64,000 nucleotides of DNA, taken from positions 49,049,427-49,113,426 of the forward strand of contig OY759218.1 of the NCBI GenBank assembly GCA_963662175.1, given 5' to 3'. Position 1 is the stretch's first letter, and every line of letters begins with the position of its first letter. This DNA is from Aradus depressus. Its lineage: Eukaryota > Arthropoda > Insecta > Hemiptera > Aradidae. The notes beneath the pieces are model-generated. The model was not told the origin of the DNA. It saw only the letters and a list, made by a program, of their open reading frames with translations, and searched no databases. This document shows, piece by piece, positions 45,531 through 61,000 of the stretch. A program made the position numbers and the translations under genes.

Positions 45531-48311
45531 CCAATAACTGCCGATGTAATGAATGTATCAACATCAAATTTCGTATTTGAAATTATCATCCGCGGAGGAC
45601 ATGACCAGTCAAATTTCAGCGATATCGGCCGAGGGGAGGGGGGAGTTCCGGGGTAGGGGCTCAATTCAAAAATCTTAATAACTGCCCATGTAATGAATGT
45701 ATCGACATCAAATTTCATATTTAAAACTAAAATCCACTTAGGACATAACCAGTCAAATTTCAGCGATATGCGCCGAGGGGAGGGGGGAGTTCCGAGGTAG
45801 GGGCTCAATTCAAAAATCTTAATAACTGCCCATGTAATGAATGTATCGACATCAAATTTCGTATTTAAAACTAAAATCCACTTAGGACATAAACAGTCAA
45901 ATTTCAGCGATATGCGCCGAGGGTAGGGGGGAGTTCCGGGGTGGGGGCTCAATTAAAAAATCCCAATAACTGCCGATGTAATGAATGTATCAACATCAAA
46001 TTTCGTATTTAAAATTAACATTCACGGAGGACATAACCAGTCAAATTTCAGCGATATCGGCTGAGGGGAGGGAAGAGTTCCGGGGAGGGGGCTCAGTTCA
46101 AAAATCCACAACCCCCCTCCCGTTCACAATTTTGTGACGTTACACATTTTGTTTTTCTATTTGGCCTTCAAGAATACTACATATGAAATTTCATGACAAT
46201 CCGACCATTAATTAATGAGTTAGCACTATTTTTATGCTTAGCCCCCCCTTACAACCCCCCCTCCCGTTCGAAATTTTTGGACGCCACATAGCCTATTATT
46301 CGTTCGGTCTTGAAAGGATGCTACATGTGAAGTTTCATGAATATCCGTCCAGCCGTTTGGGCGTGATGCTGGAACAAACATACAAACAAACACCGTTTCA
46401 GTATAGAAGTATAGAAGCCGGTGGAAGAGAATGGGTAGATAAGCGAAACTGAATTAAAAAATCCCAATAACTGCCGATTTAATGAATGTATCAACATCAA
46501 ATTTCGTATTTAAAATTAACATCCGCGGAGGACATAACCAGTCAATTTTCAGCGATATCGGCCGAGGGGAGGGGGGAGTTCCGGGGTGGGGGCTCAATTC
46601 AAAAATCTTAATAACTGCCCATGTAATGAATGTATCGACATCAAATTTCGTATTTAAAACTAAAATCCACTTAGGACATAACCAGTCAAATTTCGGCGAT
46701 ATGCGCCGAGGGGAGGGGGGAGTTCCGGGGTGGGGGCTCAATTCAAAAATCCCATTAACTGCCGATGTAATGAATGTATCAACATCAAATTTCGTATTTA
46801 AAATTAACATTCACGGAGGACATAACCAGTCAAATTTCAGCGATATCGGCTGAGGGGAGGGAAGAGTTCCGGGGAGGGGGCTCAGTTCAAAAATCCACAA
46901 CCCCCCTCCCGTTCACAATTTTGTGACGTTACACATTTTGTTTTTCTATTTGGCCTTCAAGAATACTACATATGAAATTTCATGACAATCCGACCATTAA
47001 TTAATGAGTTAGCACTATTTTTATGCTTAGCCCCACCTTACAACCCCCCCTCCCGTTTGAAATTTTGGGACGCCACATAGCCTATTATTCGATCGGTCTT
47101 GAAAGGATGCTACATGTGAAGTTTCATGAATATCCGTCCAGCCGTTTGGGCGTGATGCTGGAACAAACATACAAACAAACCCCGTTTCAGTATAGAAGTA
47201 TAGAAGCCGGTGGAAGAGAATGGGTAGATAAGCGAAACTGAATTTAAAAATCCCAATAACTGCCGATTTAATGAATGTATCAACATCAAATTTCGTATTT
47301 AAAATTAACATCCGCGGAGGACATAACCAGTCAATTTTCAGCGATATCGGCCGAGGGGAAAAGGGAGTTCCGGGGTGGGGGCTCAATTCAAAAATCTTAA
47401 TAACTGCCCATGTAATGAATGTATCGACATCAAATTTCATATTTAAAACTAAAATCCACTTAGGACATAACCAGTCAAATTTCAGCGATAAGCGCCGAGG
47501 GGAGGGGGGAGTTCCGGGGTGGGGGCTCAGTTCGAAAATCCACAACCCCCCTCCCGTTCACAATTTTGTGTTTTTACACATTTCGTTTTTCTATTTGGCC
47601 TTCAAGAATACTACATATGAAATTTCATGACAATCCGACCATTAATTATTGAGTTAGCACTATTTTTATGCTTAGCCCCCCCTTACAACCCCCCCTCCCG
47701 TTCGAAATTTTTGGACGCCACATAGCCTATTATTCGATCGGTCTTGAAAGGATGCTACATGTGAAGTTTCATGAATATCCGTCCAGCCGTTTGGGCGTGA
47801 TGCTGGAACAAACATACAAACAAACCCCGTTTCAGTATAGAAGTATAGAAGCCGGTGGAAGAGAATGGGTAGATAAGCGAAACTGAATTAAAAAATCCCA
47901 ATAACTGCCGATTTAATGAATGTATCAACATCAAATTTCGTATTTAAAATTAACATCCGCGGAGGACATAACCAGTCAATTTTCAGCGATATCGGCCGTA
48001 GGGAGGGGGGAGTTCCGGGGTGGGGGCTCAATTCAAAAATCTTAATAACTGCCCATGTATGGAATGTATCGACATCAAATTTCGTATTTAAAACTAAAAT
48101 CCACTTAGGACATAACCAGTCAAATTTCAGCGATATGCGCCGAGGGGAGGGGGGAGTTCCGGGGTGGGGGCTCAGTTCGAAAATCCACAACCCCCCTCCC
48201 GTTCACAATTTTGTGACGTTACACATTTTTTTTTCTATTTGGCCTTCAAGAATACTACATATGAAATTTCATGACAATCCGACCATTAATTAATGAGTTA
48301 GCACTATTTTT

Positions 48312-51178
48312 ATGCTTAGCCCCCCCCCTTACAACCCCCCCTCCCGATCGAAATTTTCGGACGCCACATAGCCTATTATTCGAACGGTCTTGAAAGGATG
48401 CTACATGTGAAGTTTCATGAATATCCGTCCAGCCGTTTGGGCGTGATGCTGGAACAAACATACAAACAAACCCCGTTTCAGTATAGAAGTATAGAAGCCG
48501 GTGGAAGAGAATGGGTAGATAAGCGAAACTGAATTTAAAAATCCCAATAACTGCCGATGTAATGAATGTATCAACATCAAATTTCGTATTTGAAATTATC
48601 ATCCGCGGAGGACATGACCAGTCAAATTTCAGCGATATCGGCCGAGGGGAGGGGGGAGTTCCGAGGTAGGGGCTCAATTCAAAAATCTTAATAACTGCCC
48701 ATGTAATGAATGTATCGACATCAAATTTCGTATTTAAAACTAAAATCCACTTAGGACATTACCAGTCAAATTTCAGCGATATGCGCCGAGGGTAGGGGGG
48801 AGTTCCGGGGTGGGGGCTCAATTAAAAAATCCCAATAACTGCCGATGTAATTAATGTATCAACATCAAATTTCGTATTTAAAACTAACATTCACGGAGGA
48901 CATAACCAGTCAAATTTCAGCGATATCGGCTGAGGGGAGGGGAGAGTTCCGGGGAGGGGGCTCAGTTCAAAAATCCACAACCCCCCTCCCGTTCACAATT
49001 TTGTGACGTTACACATTTTGTTTTTCTATTTGGCCTTCAAGAATACTACATATGAAATTTCATGACAATCCGACCATTAAATAATGAGAGCACTATTTTT
49101 ATGCTAAGCCCCCCCTTACAACCCCCCCTCCCGTTCGAAATTTTGGGACGCCACATAGCCTATTATTCGATCGGTCTTGAAAGGATGCTACATGTGAAGT
49201 TTCATGAATATCCGTCCAGCCGTTTGGGCGTGATGCTGGAACAAACATACAAACAAACCCCGTTTCAGTATAGAAGTATAGAAGCCGGTGGAAGAGAATG
49301 GGTAGATAAGCGAAACTGAATTTAAAAATCCCAATAACTGCCGATTTAATGAATGAATCAACATCAAATTTCGTATTTAAAATTAACATCCGCGGAGGAC
49401 ATAACCAGTCAATTTTCAGCGATATCGGCCGAGAGGAGGGGGGAGTTCCGGGGTGGGGGCTCAATTCAAATATCTTAATAACTACCCATGTAATGAATGT
49501 ATCGACATCAAATTTCGTATTTAAAACTAAAATCCACTTAGGACATAACCAGTCAAATTTCAGCGATATGCGCCGAGGGGAGGGGGGAGTTCCGGGGTGG
49601 GGGCTCAGTTCGAAAATCCACAACCCCTCTCCCGTTCACAATTTTGTGACGTTACACATTTTGTTTTTCTATTTGGCCTTCAAGAATACTACATATAGAA
49701 TTTCATGGCAATCCGACCATTAATTAATGAGTTAGCACTATTTTTATGCTTAGCCCCCCCTTACAACCCCCCCTCCCGTTCGATATTTTCGGACGCCACA
49801 TAGCCTATTATTTGAACGGTCTTGAAAGGATGCTACATGTGAAGTTTCATGAATATCCGTCCAGCCGTTTGGGCGTGATGCTGGAACAAACATACAAACA
49901 AACCCCGTTTCAGTATAGAAGTATAGAAGCCGGTGGAAGAGAATGGGTAGATAAGCGAAACTGAATTTGAAAATCCCAATAACTGCCGATGTAATGAATG
50001 TATCAACATCAAATTTCGTATTTGAAATTATCATCCGCGGAGGACATGACCAGTCAAATTTCAGCGATATCGGCCGAGGGGAGGGGGGAGTTCCGAGGTA
50101 GGGGCTCAATTCAAAAATCTTAATAACTGCCCATGTAATGAATGTATCGACATCAAATTTCGTATTTAAAACTAAAATCCACTTAGGACATTACCAGTCA
50201 AATTTCAGCGATATGCGCCGAAGGGTAGGGGGGAGTTCCGGGGTGGGGGCTCAATTAAAAAATCCCAATAACTGCCGATGTAATTAATGTATCAACATCA
50301 AATTTCGTATTTAAAACTAACATTCACGGAGGACATAACCAGTCAAATTTCAGCGATATCGGCTGAGGGGAGGGGAGAGTTCCGGGGAGGGGGCTCAGTT
50401 CAAAAATCCACAACCCCCCTCCCGTTCACAATTTTGTGACGTTACACATTTTGTTTTTCTATTTGGCCTTCAAGAATACTACATATGAAATTTCATGACA
50501 ATCCGACCATTAAATAATGAGAGCACTATTTTTATGCTAAGCCCCCCCTTACAACCCCCCCTCCCGTTCGAAATTTTGGGACGCCACATAGCCTATTATT
50601 CGATCGGTCTTGAAAGGATGCTACATGTGAAGTTTCATGAATATCCGTCCAGCCGTTTGGGCGTGATGCTGGAACAAACATACAAACAAACCCCTTTTCA
50701 GTATAGAAGTATAGAAGCCGGTGGAAGAGAATGGGTAGATAAGCGAAACTGAATTTAAAAATCCCAATAACTGCCGATTTAATGAATGAATCAACATCAA
50801 ATTTCGTATTTAAAATTAACATCCGCGGAGGACATAACCAGTCAATTTTCAGCGATATCGGCCGAGAGGAGGGGGGAGTTCCGGGGTGGGGGCTCAATTC
50901 AAATATCTTAATAACTACCCATGTAATGAATGTATCGACATCAAATTTCGTATTTAAAACTAAAATCCACTTAGGACATAACCAGTCAAATTTCAGCGAT
51001 ATGCGCCGAGGGGAGGGGGGAGTTCCGGGGTGGGGGCTCAGTTCGAAAATCCACAACCCCTCTCCCGTTCACAATTTTGTGACGTTACACATTTTGTTTT
51101 TCTATTTGGCCTTCAAGAATACTACATATAGAATTTCATGGCAATCCGACCATTAATTAATGAGTTAGCACTATTTTT
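48312..51178. repeat. Tandem duplication, ~1433-bp period
   Basis: Rare variants repeat 1433 bp apart: GGACATTACCAG (48755/50188), GTAATTAATGTATC (48847/50280), AATAATGAGAGCACT (49081/50514) and AACTACCCATG (49483/50916). The copies are nearly identical, so this event is young. Confidence 0.88.
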
Positions 51179-51967
51179 ATGCTTAGCCCCCCCTTACAAC
51201 CCCCCCTCCCGTTCGATATTTTCGGACGCCACATAGCCTATTATTTGAACGGTCTTGAAAGGATGCTACATGTGAAGTTTCATGAATATCCGTCCAGCCG
51301 TTTGGGCGTGATGCTGGAACAAACATACAAACAAACCCCGTTTCAGTATAGAAGTATAGAAGCCGGTGGAAGAGAATGGGTAGATAAGCGAAACTGAATT
51401 TAAAAATCCCAATAACTGCCGATGTAATGAATGTATCAACATCAAATTTCGTATTTGAAATTATCATCCGCGGAGGACATGACCAGTCAAATTTCAGCGT
51501 TATCGGCCGAGGGGAGGGGGGAGTTCCGGGGTGGGGGCTCAATTCAAAAATCTTAATAACTGCCCATGTAATGAATGTATCGACATCAAATTTCATATTT
51601 AAAACTAAAATCCACTTAGGACATAACCAGTCATATTTCAGCGATATGCGCCAAGGAGAGGGGGGAGTTCCGGGGTGGGGGCTCAATTAAAAAATCCCAA
51701 TATCTGCCGATGTAATGAATGTATCAACATCAAATTTCGTATTTAAAATTAACATTCACGGAGGACATAACCAGTCAAATTTCAGCGATATCGGCTGAGG
51801 GGAGGGGAGAGTTCCGGGGAGGGGGCTCAGTTCAAAAATCCACAACCCCCCTCCCGTTCACAATTTTGTGACGTTACACATTTTGTTTTTCTATTTGGCC
51901 TTCAAGAATACTTCATATGAAATTTCATGACAATCCGACCATTAAATAATGAGTTAGCACTATTTTT

Positions 51968-54900
51968 ATGCTTAGCCCCCTCTTACAACCCCCCCTCCCG
52001 TTCGAAATTTTCGGACGCCACATAGCCTATTATTCGATCGGTCTTGAAAGGATGCTACATGTGAAGTTTCATGAATATCTGTCCAGCCGTTTGGGCGTGA
52101 TGCTGGAACAAACATACTAACAAACCCCGTTTCAGTATAGAAGTATAGAAGCCGGTGGTAGAGAATGGGTAGATAAGCGAAACTGAATTTAAAAATCCCA
52201 ATAACTGCCGATGTAATGAATGTATCAACATCAAATTTCGTATTTGAAATTATCATCCGCGGAGGACATGACCAGTCAAATTTCAGCGTTATCGGCCGAG
52301 GGGAGGGGGGAGTTCCGGGGTGGGGGCTCAATTCAAAAATCTTAATAACTGCCCATGTATAGAATGTATCGACATCAAATATCATATTTAAAACTAAAAT
52401 CCACTTAGGACATAACCAGTCAAATTTCAGCGATATCGGCCGAGGGGAGGGGGGAGTTCCGGGGTGGGGGCTCAATTCAAAAATCTTAATAACTGCCCAT
52501 GTAATGAATGTATCGACATCAAATTTCGTATTTAAAACTAAAATCCACTTAGGACATAACCAGTCAAATTGCAGCGATATGCGCCGAGGGGAGGCGGGAG
52601 TTCCGGGGTGGGGGCTCAATTCTATATCCCAATAACTGCCGATGTAATGAATGTATCAACATCAAATTTCGTATTTAAAATTAACATTCACGGAGGACAT
52701 AACCAGTCAAATTTCAGCGATATCGGCTGAGGGGAGGGGAGAGTTCCGGGGAGGGGGCTCAGTTCAAAAATCCACAACCCCCCTCCCGTTCACAATTTCG
52801 TGACGTTACACATTTTGTTTTTCTATTTGGCCTTCAAGAATACTACATATGAAATTTCATGACAATCCGACCATTAATTAATGAGTTAGCACTATTTTTA
52901 TGCTTAGCCCCTCCTTACAACCCCCCCTCCCGTTTGAAATTTTGGGACGCCACATAGCCTATTATTCGATCGGTCTTGAAAGGATGCTACATGTGAAGTT
53001 TCATGAATATCCGTCCAGCCGTTTGGGCGTGATGCTGGAACAAACATACAAACAAATCCCGTTTCAGTATAGAAGTATAGAAGCCGGTGGAAGAGAATGG
53101 GTAGATAAGCGAAACTGAATTTAAAAATCCCAATAACTGCCGATTTAATGAATGAATCAACATCAAATTTCGTATTTAAAATTAACATCCGCGGAGGACA
53201 TAACCAGTCAATTTTCAGCGATATCGGCCGAGGGGAGGGGGGAGTTCCGGGGTGGGGGCTCAATTCAAAAATCTTAATAACTACCCATGTAATGAATGTA
53301 TCGACATCAAATTTCGTATTTAAAACTGAAATCCACTTAGGACATAACCAGTCAAATTTCAGCGATATGCGCCGAGGGGAGGGGGGAGTTCCGGGGTGGG
53401 GGCTCAGTTCGAAAATCCACAACCCCTCTCCCGTTCACAATTTTGTGACGTTACACATTTTGTTTTTCTATTTGGCCTTCAAGAATACTACATATAGAAT
53501 TTCATGACAATCCGACCATTAATTAATGAGTTAGCACTATTTTTATGCTTAGCCCCCCCTTACAACCCCCCCTCCCGTTCGAAATTTTCGGACGCCACAT
53601 AGCCTATTATTTGAACGGTCTTGAAAGGATGCTACATGTGAAGTTTCATGAATATCCGTCCAGCCGTTTGGGCGTGATGCTGGAACAAACATACAAACAA
53701 ACCCCGTTTCAGTATAGAAGTATAGAAGCCGGTGGAAGAGAATGGGTAGATAAGCGAAACTGAATTTAAAAATCCCAATAACTGCCGATGTAATAAATGT
53801 ATCAACATCAAATTTCGTATTTGAAATTATCAACCGCGGAGGACATGACCAGTCAAATTTCAGCGTTATCGGCCGAGGGGAGGGGGGAGTTCCGGGGTGG
53901 GGGCTCAATTCAAAAATCTTAATAACTGCCCATGTAATGAATGTATCGACATCAAATTTCATATTTAAAACTAAAATCCACTTAGGACATAACCAGTCAA
54001 ATTTCAGCGATATGCGCCAAGGAGAGGGGGGAGTTCCGAGGTAGGGGCTCAATTCAAAAATCTTAATAACTGCCCATGTAATGAATGTATCGACATCAAA
54101 TTTCGTATTTAAAACTAAAATCCACTTAGGACATAACCAGTCAAATTGCAGCGATATGCGCCGAGGGGAGGGGGGAGTTCCGGGGTGGGGGCTCAATTCT
54201 ATATCCCAATAACTGCCGATGTAATGAATGTATCAACATCAAATTTCGTATTTAAAATTAACATTCACGGAGGACATAACCAGTCAAATTTCAGCGATAT
54301 CGGCTGAGGGGAGGGGAGAGTTCCGGGGAGGGGGCTCAGTTCAAAAATCCACAACCCCCCTCCCGTTCACAATTTTGTGACGTTACACATTTTGTTTTTC
54401 TATTTGGCCTTCAAGAATACTACATATGAAATTTCATGACAATCCGACCATTAATTAATGAGTTAGCACTATTTTTATGCTTAGCCCCCCCTTACAACCC
54501 CCCCTCCCGTTTGAAATTTTGGGACGCCACATAGCCTATTATTCGATCGGTCTTGAAAGGATGCTACATGTGAAGTTTCATGAATATCCGTCCAGCCGTT
54601 TGGGCGTGATGCTGGAACAAACATACAAACAAATCCCGTTTCAGTATAGAAGTATAGAAGCCGGTGGAAGAGAATGGGTAGATAAGCGAAACTGAATATA
54701 AAAATCCCAATAACTGCCGATTTAATGAATGAATCAACATCAAATTTCGTATTTAAAATTAACATCCGCGGAGGACATAACCAGTCAATTTTCAGCGATA
54801 TCGGCCGAGGGGAGGGGGGAGTTACGGGGTGGGGGCTCAATTCAAAAATCTTAATAACTACCCATGTAATGAATGTATCGACATCAAATTTCGTATTTAA

Positions 54901-55121
54901 AACTAAAATCCACTTAGGACATAACCAGTCAAATTTCAGCGATATGCGCCGAGGGGAGGGGGGAGTTCCGGGGTGGGGGCTCAGTTCGAAAATCCACAAC
55001 CCCCCTCCCGTTCACAATTTTGTGACGTTACACATTTTGTTTTTCTATTTGGCCTTCATGAATACTACATATGAAATTGCATGACAATCCGACCATTAAT
55101 TAATGAGTTAGCACTATTTTT
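51968..55121. repeat. Tandem duplication, ~1577-bp period
   Basis: Anchors at 51968/53545 and 52900/54477 share spacing 1577 (933 + 645). Both copies carry the variant CTCAATTCTATATCCC (52616/54193) and AAATTGCAGCGATAT. Confidence 0.82.
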
Positions 55122-56399
55122 ATGCTTAGCCCCCCCTTACAACCCCCCCTCCCGTTTGAAATTTTGGGACGCCACATAGTCTATTATTCGATCGGTCTTG
55201 AAAGGATGCTACATGTGAAGTTTCATGAATATCCGCCCAGCCGTTTGGGCGTGATGCTCGAACAAACATACAAACAAACCCCGTTTCAGTATAGAAGTAT
55301 AGAAGCCGGTGGAAGAGAATGGGTAGATAAGCGAAACTGAATTTAAAAATCCCAATAACTTCCGATTTAATGAATGTATCAACATCAAATTTCGTATTCA
55401 AAATTAACATCCGCGGAGGACATAACCAGTCAATTTTCAGCGATATCGGCCGAGGGGAGGGGGGAGTTCCGGGGTGGGGGCTCAATTCAAAAATCTTAAT
55501 AACTGCCCATGTAATGAATGTATCTACATCAAATTTCGTATTTAAAACTAAAATCCACTTAGGACATAACCAGTCAAATTTCAGCGATATGCGCCGAGGG
55601 GAGGGGGGAGTTCCGGGGTGGGGGCTCAGTTCGAAAATCCACAACCCCTCTCCCGTTCACAATTTTGTGACGTTACACATTTTGTTTTTCTATTTGGCCT
55701 TCAAGAATACTACATATGAAATTTCATGACAATCCGACCATTAATTAATGAGTTAGCACTATTTTTATGCTTAGCCCCCCCTTACAACCCCCCCTCCCGT
55801 TCGAAATTTTCGGACGCCACATAGCCTATTATTCGAACGGTCTTGAAAGGATGCTACATGTGAAGTGTCATGAATATCCGTCCAGCTGTTTGGGCGTGAT
55901 GCTGGAACAAACATACAAACAAACCCCGTTTCAGTATAGAAGTATAGAAGCCGGTGGAAGAGAATGGGTAGATAAGCGAAACTGAATTTAAAAATCCCAA
56001 TAACTGCCGATGTAATGAATGTATCAACATCAAATTTCGTATTTAAAATTAACATCCGCGGAGGACATGACCAGTCAAATTTCAGCGATATCGGCCGAGG
56101 GGAGGGGGGAGTTCCGGGGTGGGGGCTCAATTCAAAAATCTTAATAACTGCCCATGTAATGAATGTATCGACATCAAGTTTCGTATTTAAAATAAACATC
56201 CGCGGAGGACATAACCAGTCTAATTTCAGCGATATGCGCCGAAGGAGAGGGGGGAGTTCCGGGGTAGGGGCTCAATTCAAAAATCTTAATAACTGCCCAT
56301 GTAATGAATGTATCGACATCAAATTTCGTATTTAAAACTAAAATCCACTTAGGACATAACCAGTCAAATTTCAGCGATATGCGCCGAGGGTAGGGGGGA

Positions 56400-58070
56400 G
56401 TTCCGGGGTGGGGGCTCAATTCAAAAATCCCAATAACTGCCGATGTAATGAATGTATCAACATCAAATTTCGTATTTAAAATTAACATTCACGGAGGACA
56501 TAACCAGTCAAATTTCAGCGATATCGGCTGAGGGGAGGGGAGAGTTCCGGGGAGGGGGCTCAGTTCAAAAATCCACAATCCCCTCCCGTTCACAATCTTG
56601 CGACGTTACACAATTTCTTTTTTTATTTGGCCTTCAAGAATACTACATATGAAATTTCATGACAATCCGACCATTAATTGATGAGTTAGCACTATTTTTA
56701 TGCTTAGCCCCCCCTTACAACCCCCCCTCCCGTTCGAAATTTTGGGACGCCACATAGCCTATTATTCGATCGGTCTTGAAAGGATGCTACATGTGAAGTT
56801 TAATGAATATCCGTCCAGCCGTTTGGGCGTGATGCTGGAACAAACATACAAACAAACCCCGTTTCAGTATAGAAGTATAGAAGCCGGTGGAAGAGAATGG
56901 GTAGATAAGCGAAACTGAATTTAAAAATCCCAATAACTGCCGATATAATGTATGTATCAACATCAAATTTCGTATTTAAAATTAACATCCGCGGAGGACA
57001 TAACCAGTCAATTTTCAGCGATATCGGCCGAGGGGAGGGGGGAGTTCCGGGGTGGGGGCTCAATTCAAAAATCTTAATAACTATCCATGTAATGAATGTA
57101 TCGACATCAAATTTCGTATTTAAAACTAAAATCCACTTAGGACATAACCAGTCAAATTTCAGCGATATGCGCCGAGGGGAGGGGGGAGTTCCGGGGTGGG
57201 GGCTCAGTTCGAAAATCCACAACCCCCCTCCCGTTCACAATTTTGTGACGTTACACATTTTGTTTTTCTATTTGGCCTTCAAGAATACTACATATGAAAT
57301 TTCATGACAATCCGACCATTAATTAATGAGTTAGCACTATTTTTATGCTTAGCCCCTCCTTACAACCCCCCCTCCCGTTTGAAATTTAGGGACGCCACAT
57401 AGCTTATTATTCGATCGGTCTTGAAAGGATGCTACATGTGAAGTTTCATGAATATCCGTCCAGCCGTTTGGGCGTGATGCTGGAACAAACATACAAACAA
57501 ACCCCGTTTCAGTATAGAAGTATAGAAGCCGGTGGAAGAGAATGGGTAGATAAGCGAAACTGAATTTAAAAATCCCAATAACTGCCGATGTAATGAATGT
57601 ATCAACATCAAATTTCGTATTTAAAATTAACATTCACGGAGGACATAACCAGTCAAATTTCAGCGATATCGGCTGAGGGGAGGGGAGAGTTCCGGGGAGG
57701 GGGCTCAGTTCAAAAATCCACAATCCCCTCCCGTTCACAATCTTGCGACGTTACACATTTTCTTTTTTTATTTGGCCTTCAAGAATACTACATATGAAAT
57801 TTCATGACAATCCGACCATTAATTGATGAGTTAGCACTATTTTTATGCTTAGCCCCCCCTTACAACCCCCCCTCCCGTTCGAAATTTTGGGACGCCACAT
57901 AGCCTATTATTCGATCGGTCTTGAAAGGATGCTACATGTGAAGTTTAATGAATATCCGTCCAGCCGTTTGGGCGTGATGCTGGAACAAACATACAAACAA
58001 ACCCCGTTTCAGTATAGAAGTATAGAAGCCGGTGGAAGAGAATGGGTAGATAAGCGAAACTGAATTTAAA
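56400..58070. repeat. Duplication with the only k = 1 unit (~1145-bp period)
   Basis: The variant CAATCCCCTCCCGTTCACAA with TCTTGCGACG occurs at 56577 and 57722. Between the two lies a 500-bp unit (57345-57845) with a single 144-mer, the shortest unit of the array. Confidence 0.82.
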
Positions 58071-61000
58071 AATCCCAATAACTGCCGATTTAATGAATGT
58101 ATCAACATCAAATTTCGTATTTAAAATTAACATCCGCGGAGGACATAACCAGTCAATTTTCAGCGATATCGGCCGAGGGGAGGGGGGAGTTCCGGGGTGG
58201 GGGCTCAATTCAAAAATCTTAATAACTGCCCATGTAATGAATGTATCGACATCAAATTTCATATTTAAAACTAAAATCCACCTAGGACATAACCAGTCAA
58301 ATTTCAGCGATATGCGCCGAGGGGAGGGGGGAATTCCGGGGTGGGGGCTCAGTTCGAAAATCCACAACCCCCCTCCCGTTCACAATTTTGTGACGTTACA
58401 CATTTTGTTTTTCTATTTGGCCTTCAAGAATACTACATATGAAATTTCATGACAATCCGACCATTAATTAATGAGTTAGCACTATTTTTATGCCTAGCCC
58501 CCCCATACAACCCCCCCTCCCGTTCGAAGTTTTCGGACGCCACATAGCCTATTATTCGAACGGTCTTGAAAGGATGCTACATGTGAAGTTTCTTGAATAT
58601 CCGTCCAGCCGTTTGGGCGTGATGCTGGAACAAACATACAAACAAACCCCGTTTCAGTATAGAAGTATAGAAGCCGGTGGAAGAGAATGGGTAGATAAGC
58701 GAAACTGAATTTAAAAATCCCAATAACTGCCGATGTAATGAATGTATCAACATCAAATTTCGTATTTGAAATTATCATCCGCGGAGGACATGACCAGTCA
58801 AATTTCAGCGATATCGGCCGAGGGGAGGGGGGAGTTCCGGGGTGGGGGCTCAATTCAAAAATCTTAATAACTGCCCATGTAATGAATGTATCGACATCAA
58901 ATTTCATATTTAAAACTAAAATCCACTTGGGACATAACCAGTCAAATTTCAGCGATATGCGCCGAGGGGAGGGGGGAGTTCCGGGGTGGGGGCTGAATTC
59001 AAAAATCCCAATAACTGCCGATGTAATGAATGTATCAACATCAAATTTCGTATTTAAAATTAACATTCACGGAGGACATAACCAGTCAAATTTCAGCGAT
59101 ATCGGCTGAGGGGAGGGGAGAGTTCCGGGGAGGGGGCTCAGTTCAAAAATCCACAACCCCCCTCCCGTTCACAATTTTGTGACGTTACACATTTTGTTTT
59201 TCTATTTGGCCTTCAAGAATACTACATATGGAATTTCATGACAATCCGACCATTAATTAATGAGTTAGCACTATTTTTATGCTTAGCCCCCCCTTACAAC
59301 CCCCCCTCCCGTTCGAAATTTTGGGACGCCACATAGCCTATTATTCGATCGGTGTTGAAAGGATGCTACATGTGAAGTTTCATGAATATCCGTCCAGCCG
59401 TTTGGGCGTGATGCTGGAACAAACATACAAACAAACCCCGTTTCAGTATAGAAGTATAGAAGCCGGTGGAAGAGAATGGGTAGATAAGCGAAACTGAATT
59501 TAAAAATCCCAATACCTGCCGATGTAATGAATGTATCAACATCAAATTTCGTATTTAAAATTAACATCCGCGGAGGACATAACCAGTCAATTTTCAGCGA
59601 TATCGGCCGAGGGGAGGGGGGAGTTCCGGGGTGGGGGCTCAATTCAAAAATCCTAATAACTACCCATGTAATGAATGTATCGACATCAAATTTCGTATTT
59701 AAAACTAAAATCCACTTAGGACATAACCAGTCAAATTTCAGCGATATGCGCCGAGGGGAGGGGGGAATTCCGGGGTGGGGGCTCATTTCGAAAATCCACA
59801 ACCCCCCTCCCGTTCACAATTTTGTGACGTTACACATTTTGTTTTTCTATTTGGCCTTCAAGAATACTACATATGAAATTTCATGACAATCCGACCATTA
59901 ATTAATTAGTTAGCACTATTTTTATGCCTAGCCCCCCTCTAATACCCCCCCTCCCGTTCGAAATTTTCGGACGCCACATAGCCTATTATTCGAACGGTCT
60001 TGAAAGGATGCTACATGTGAAGTTTCATGAATATCCGTCCAGCCGTTTGGGCGTGATGCTGGAACAAACATACAAACAAACCCCGTTTCAGTATAGAAGT
60101 ATAGAAGCCGGTGGAAGAGAATAGGTAGATAAGCGAAACTGAATTTAAAAATCCCAATAACTGCCGATGTAATGAATGTATCAACATCAAATTTCGTATT
60201 TGAAATTATCATCCGCGGAGGACATGACCAGTCAAATTTCAGCGATATCGGCCGAGGGGAGGGGGGAGTTCCGGGGTGGGGGCTCAATTCAAAAATCTTA
60301 ATTCCTGCCCATGTAATGAATGTATCGACATCAAATTTAATATTTAAAACTAAAATCCACTTAGGACATAACCAGTCAAATTTCAGCGATATGCGCCGAT
60401 GGGAGGGGGGAGTTCCGGGGTGGGGGCTCAGTTCGAAAATCCACAACCCCCCTCCCGTTCACAATTTTGTGACGTTACACATTTTGTTTTTTTATTTGGC
60501 CTTCAAGAATACTACATATGAAATTTCATGACAATCCGACCATTAATTAATGAGTTAGCACTATTTTTATGCCTAGCCCCCCCTTACAACCCCCCCTCCC
60601 GTTCGAAATTTTCGGACGCCACATAGCCTATTATTCGAACGGTCTTGAAAGGATGCTACATGTGAAGTTTCATGAATATCCGTCCAGCCGTTTGGGCGTG
60701 ATGCTGGAACAAACATACAAACAAACCCCGTTTCAGTATAGAAGTATAGAAGCCGGTGGAAGAGAATGGGTAGATTAGCGAAACTGAATTTAAAAATCCC
60801 AATAACTGCCGATGTAATGAATGTATCAACATCAAATTTCGTATTTAAAATTAACATACGCGGAGGACATAACCAGTCAAATTTCAGCGATATCGGCCGA
60901 GGGGAGGGGGGAGTTCCGGGGAGGGGGCTCAATTCAAAAATCTTAATAACTGCCCATGTAATGAATGTATCGACATCAAATTTCGTATTTAAAACTAAAA

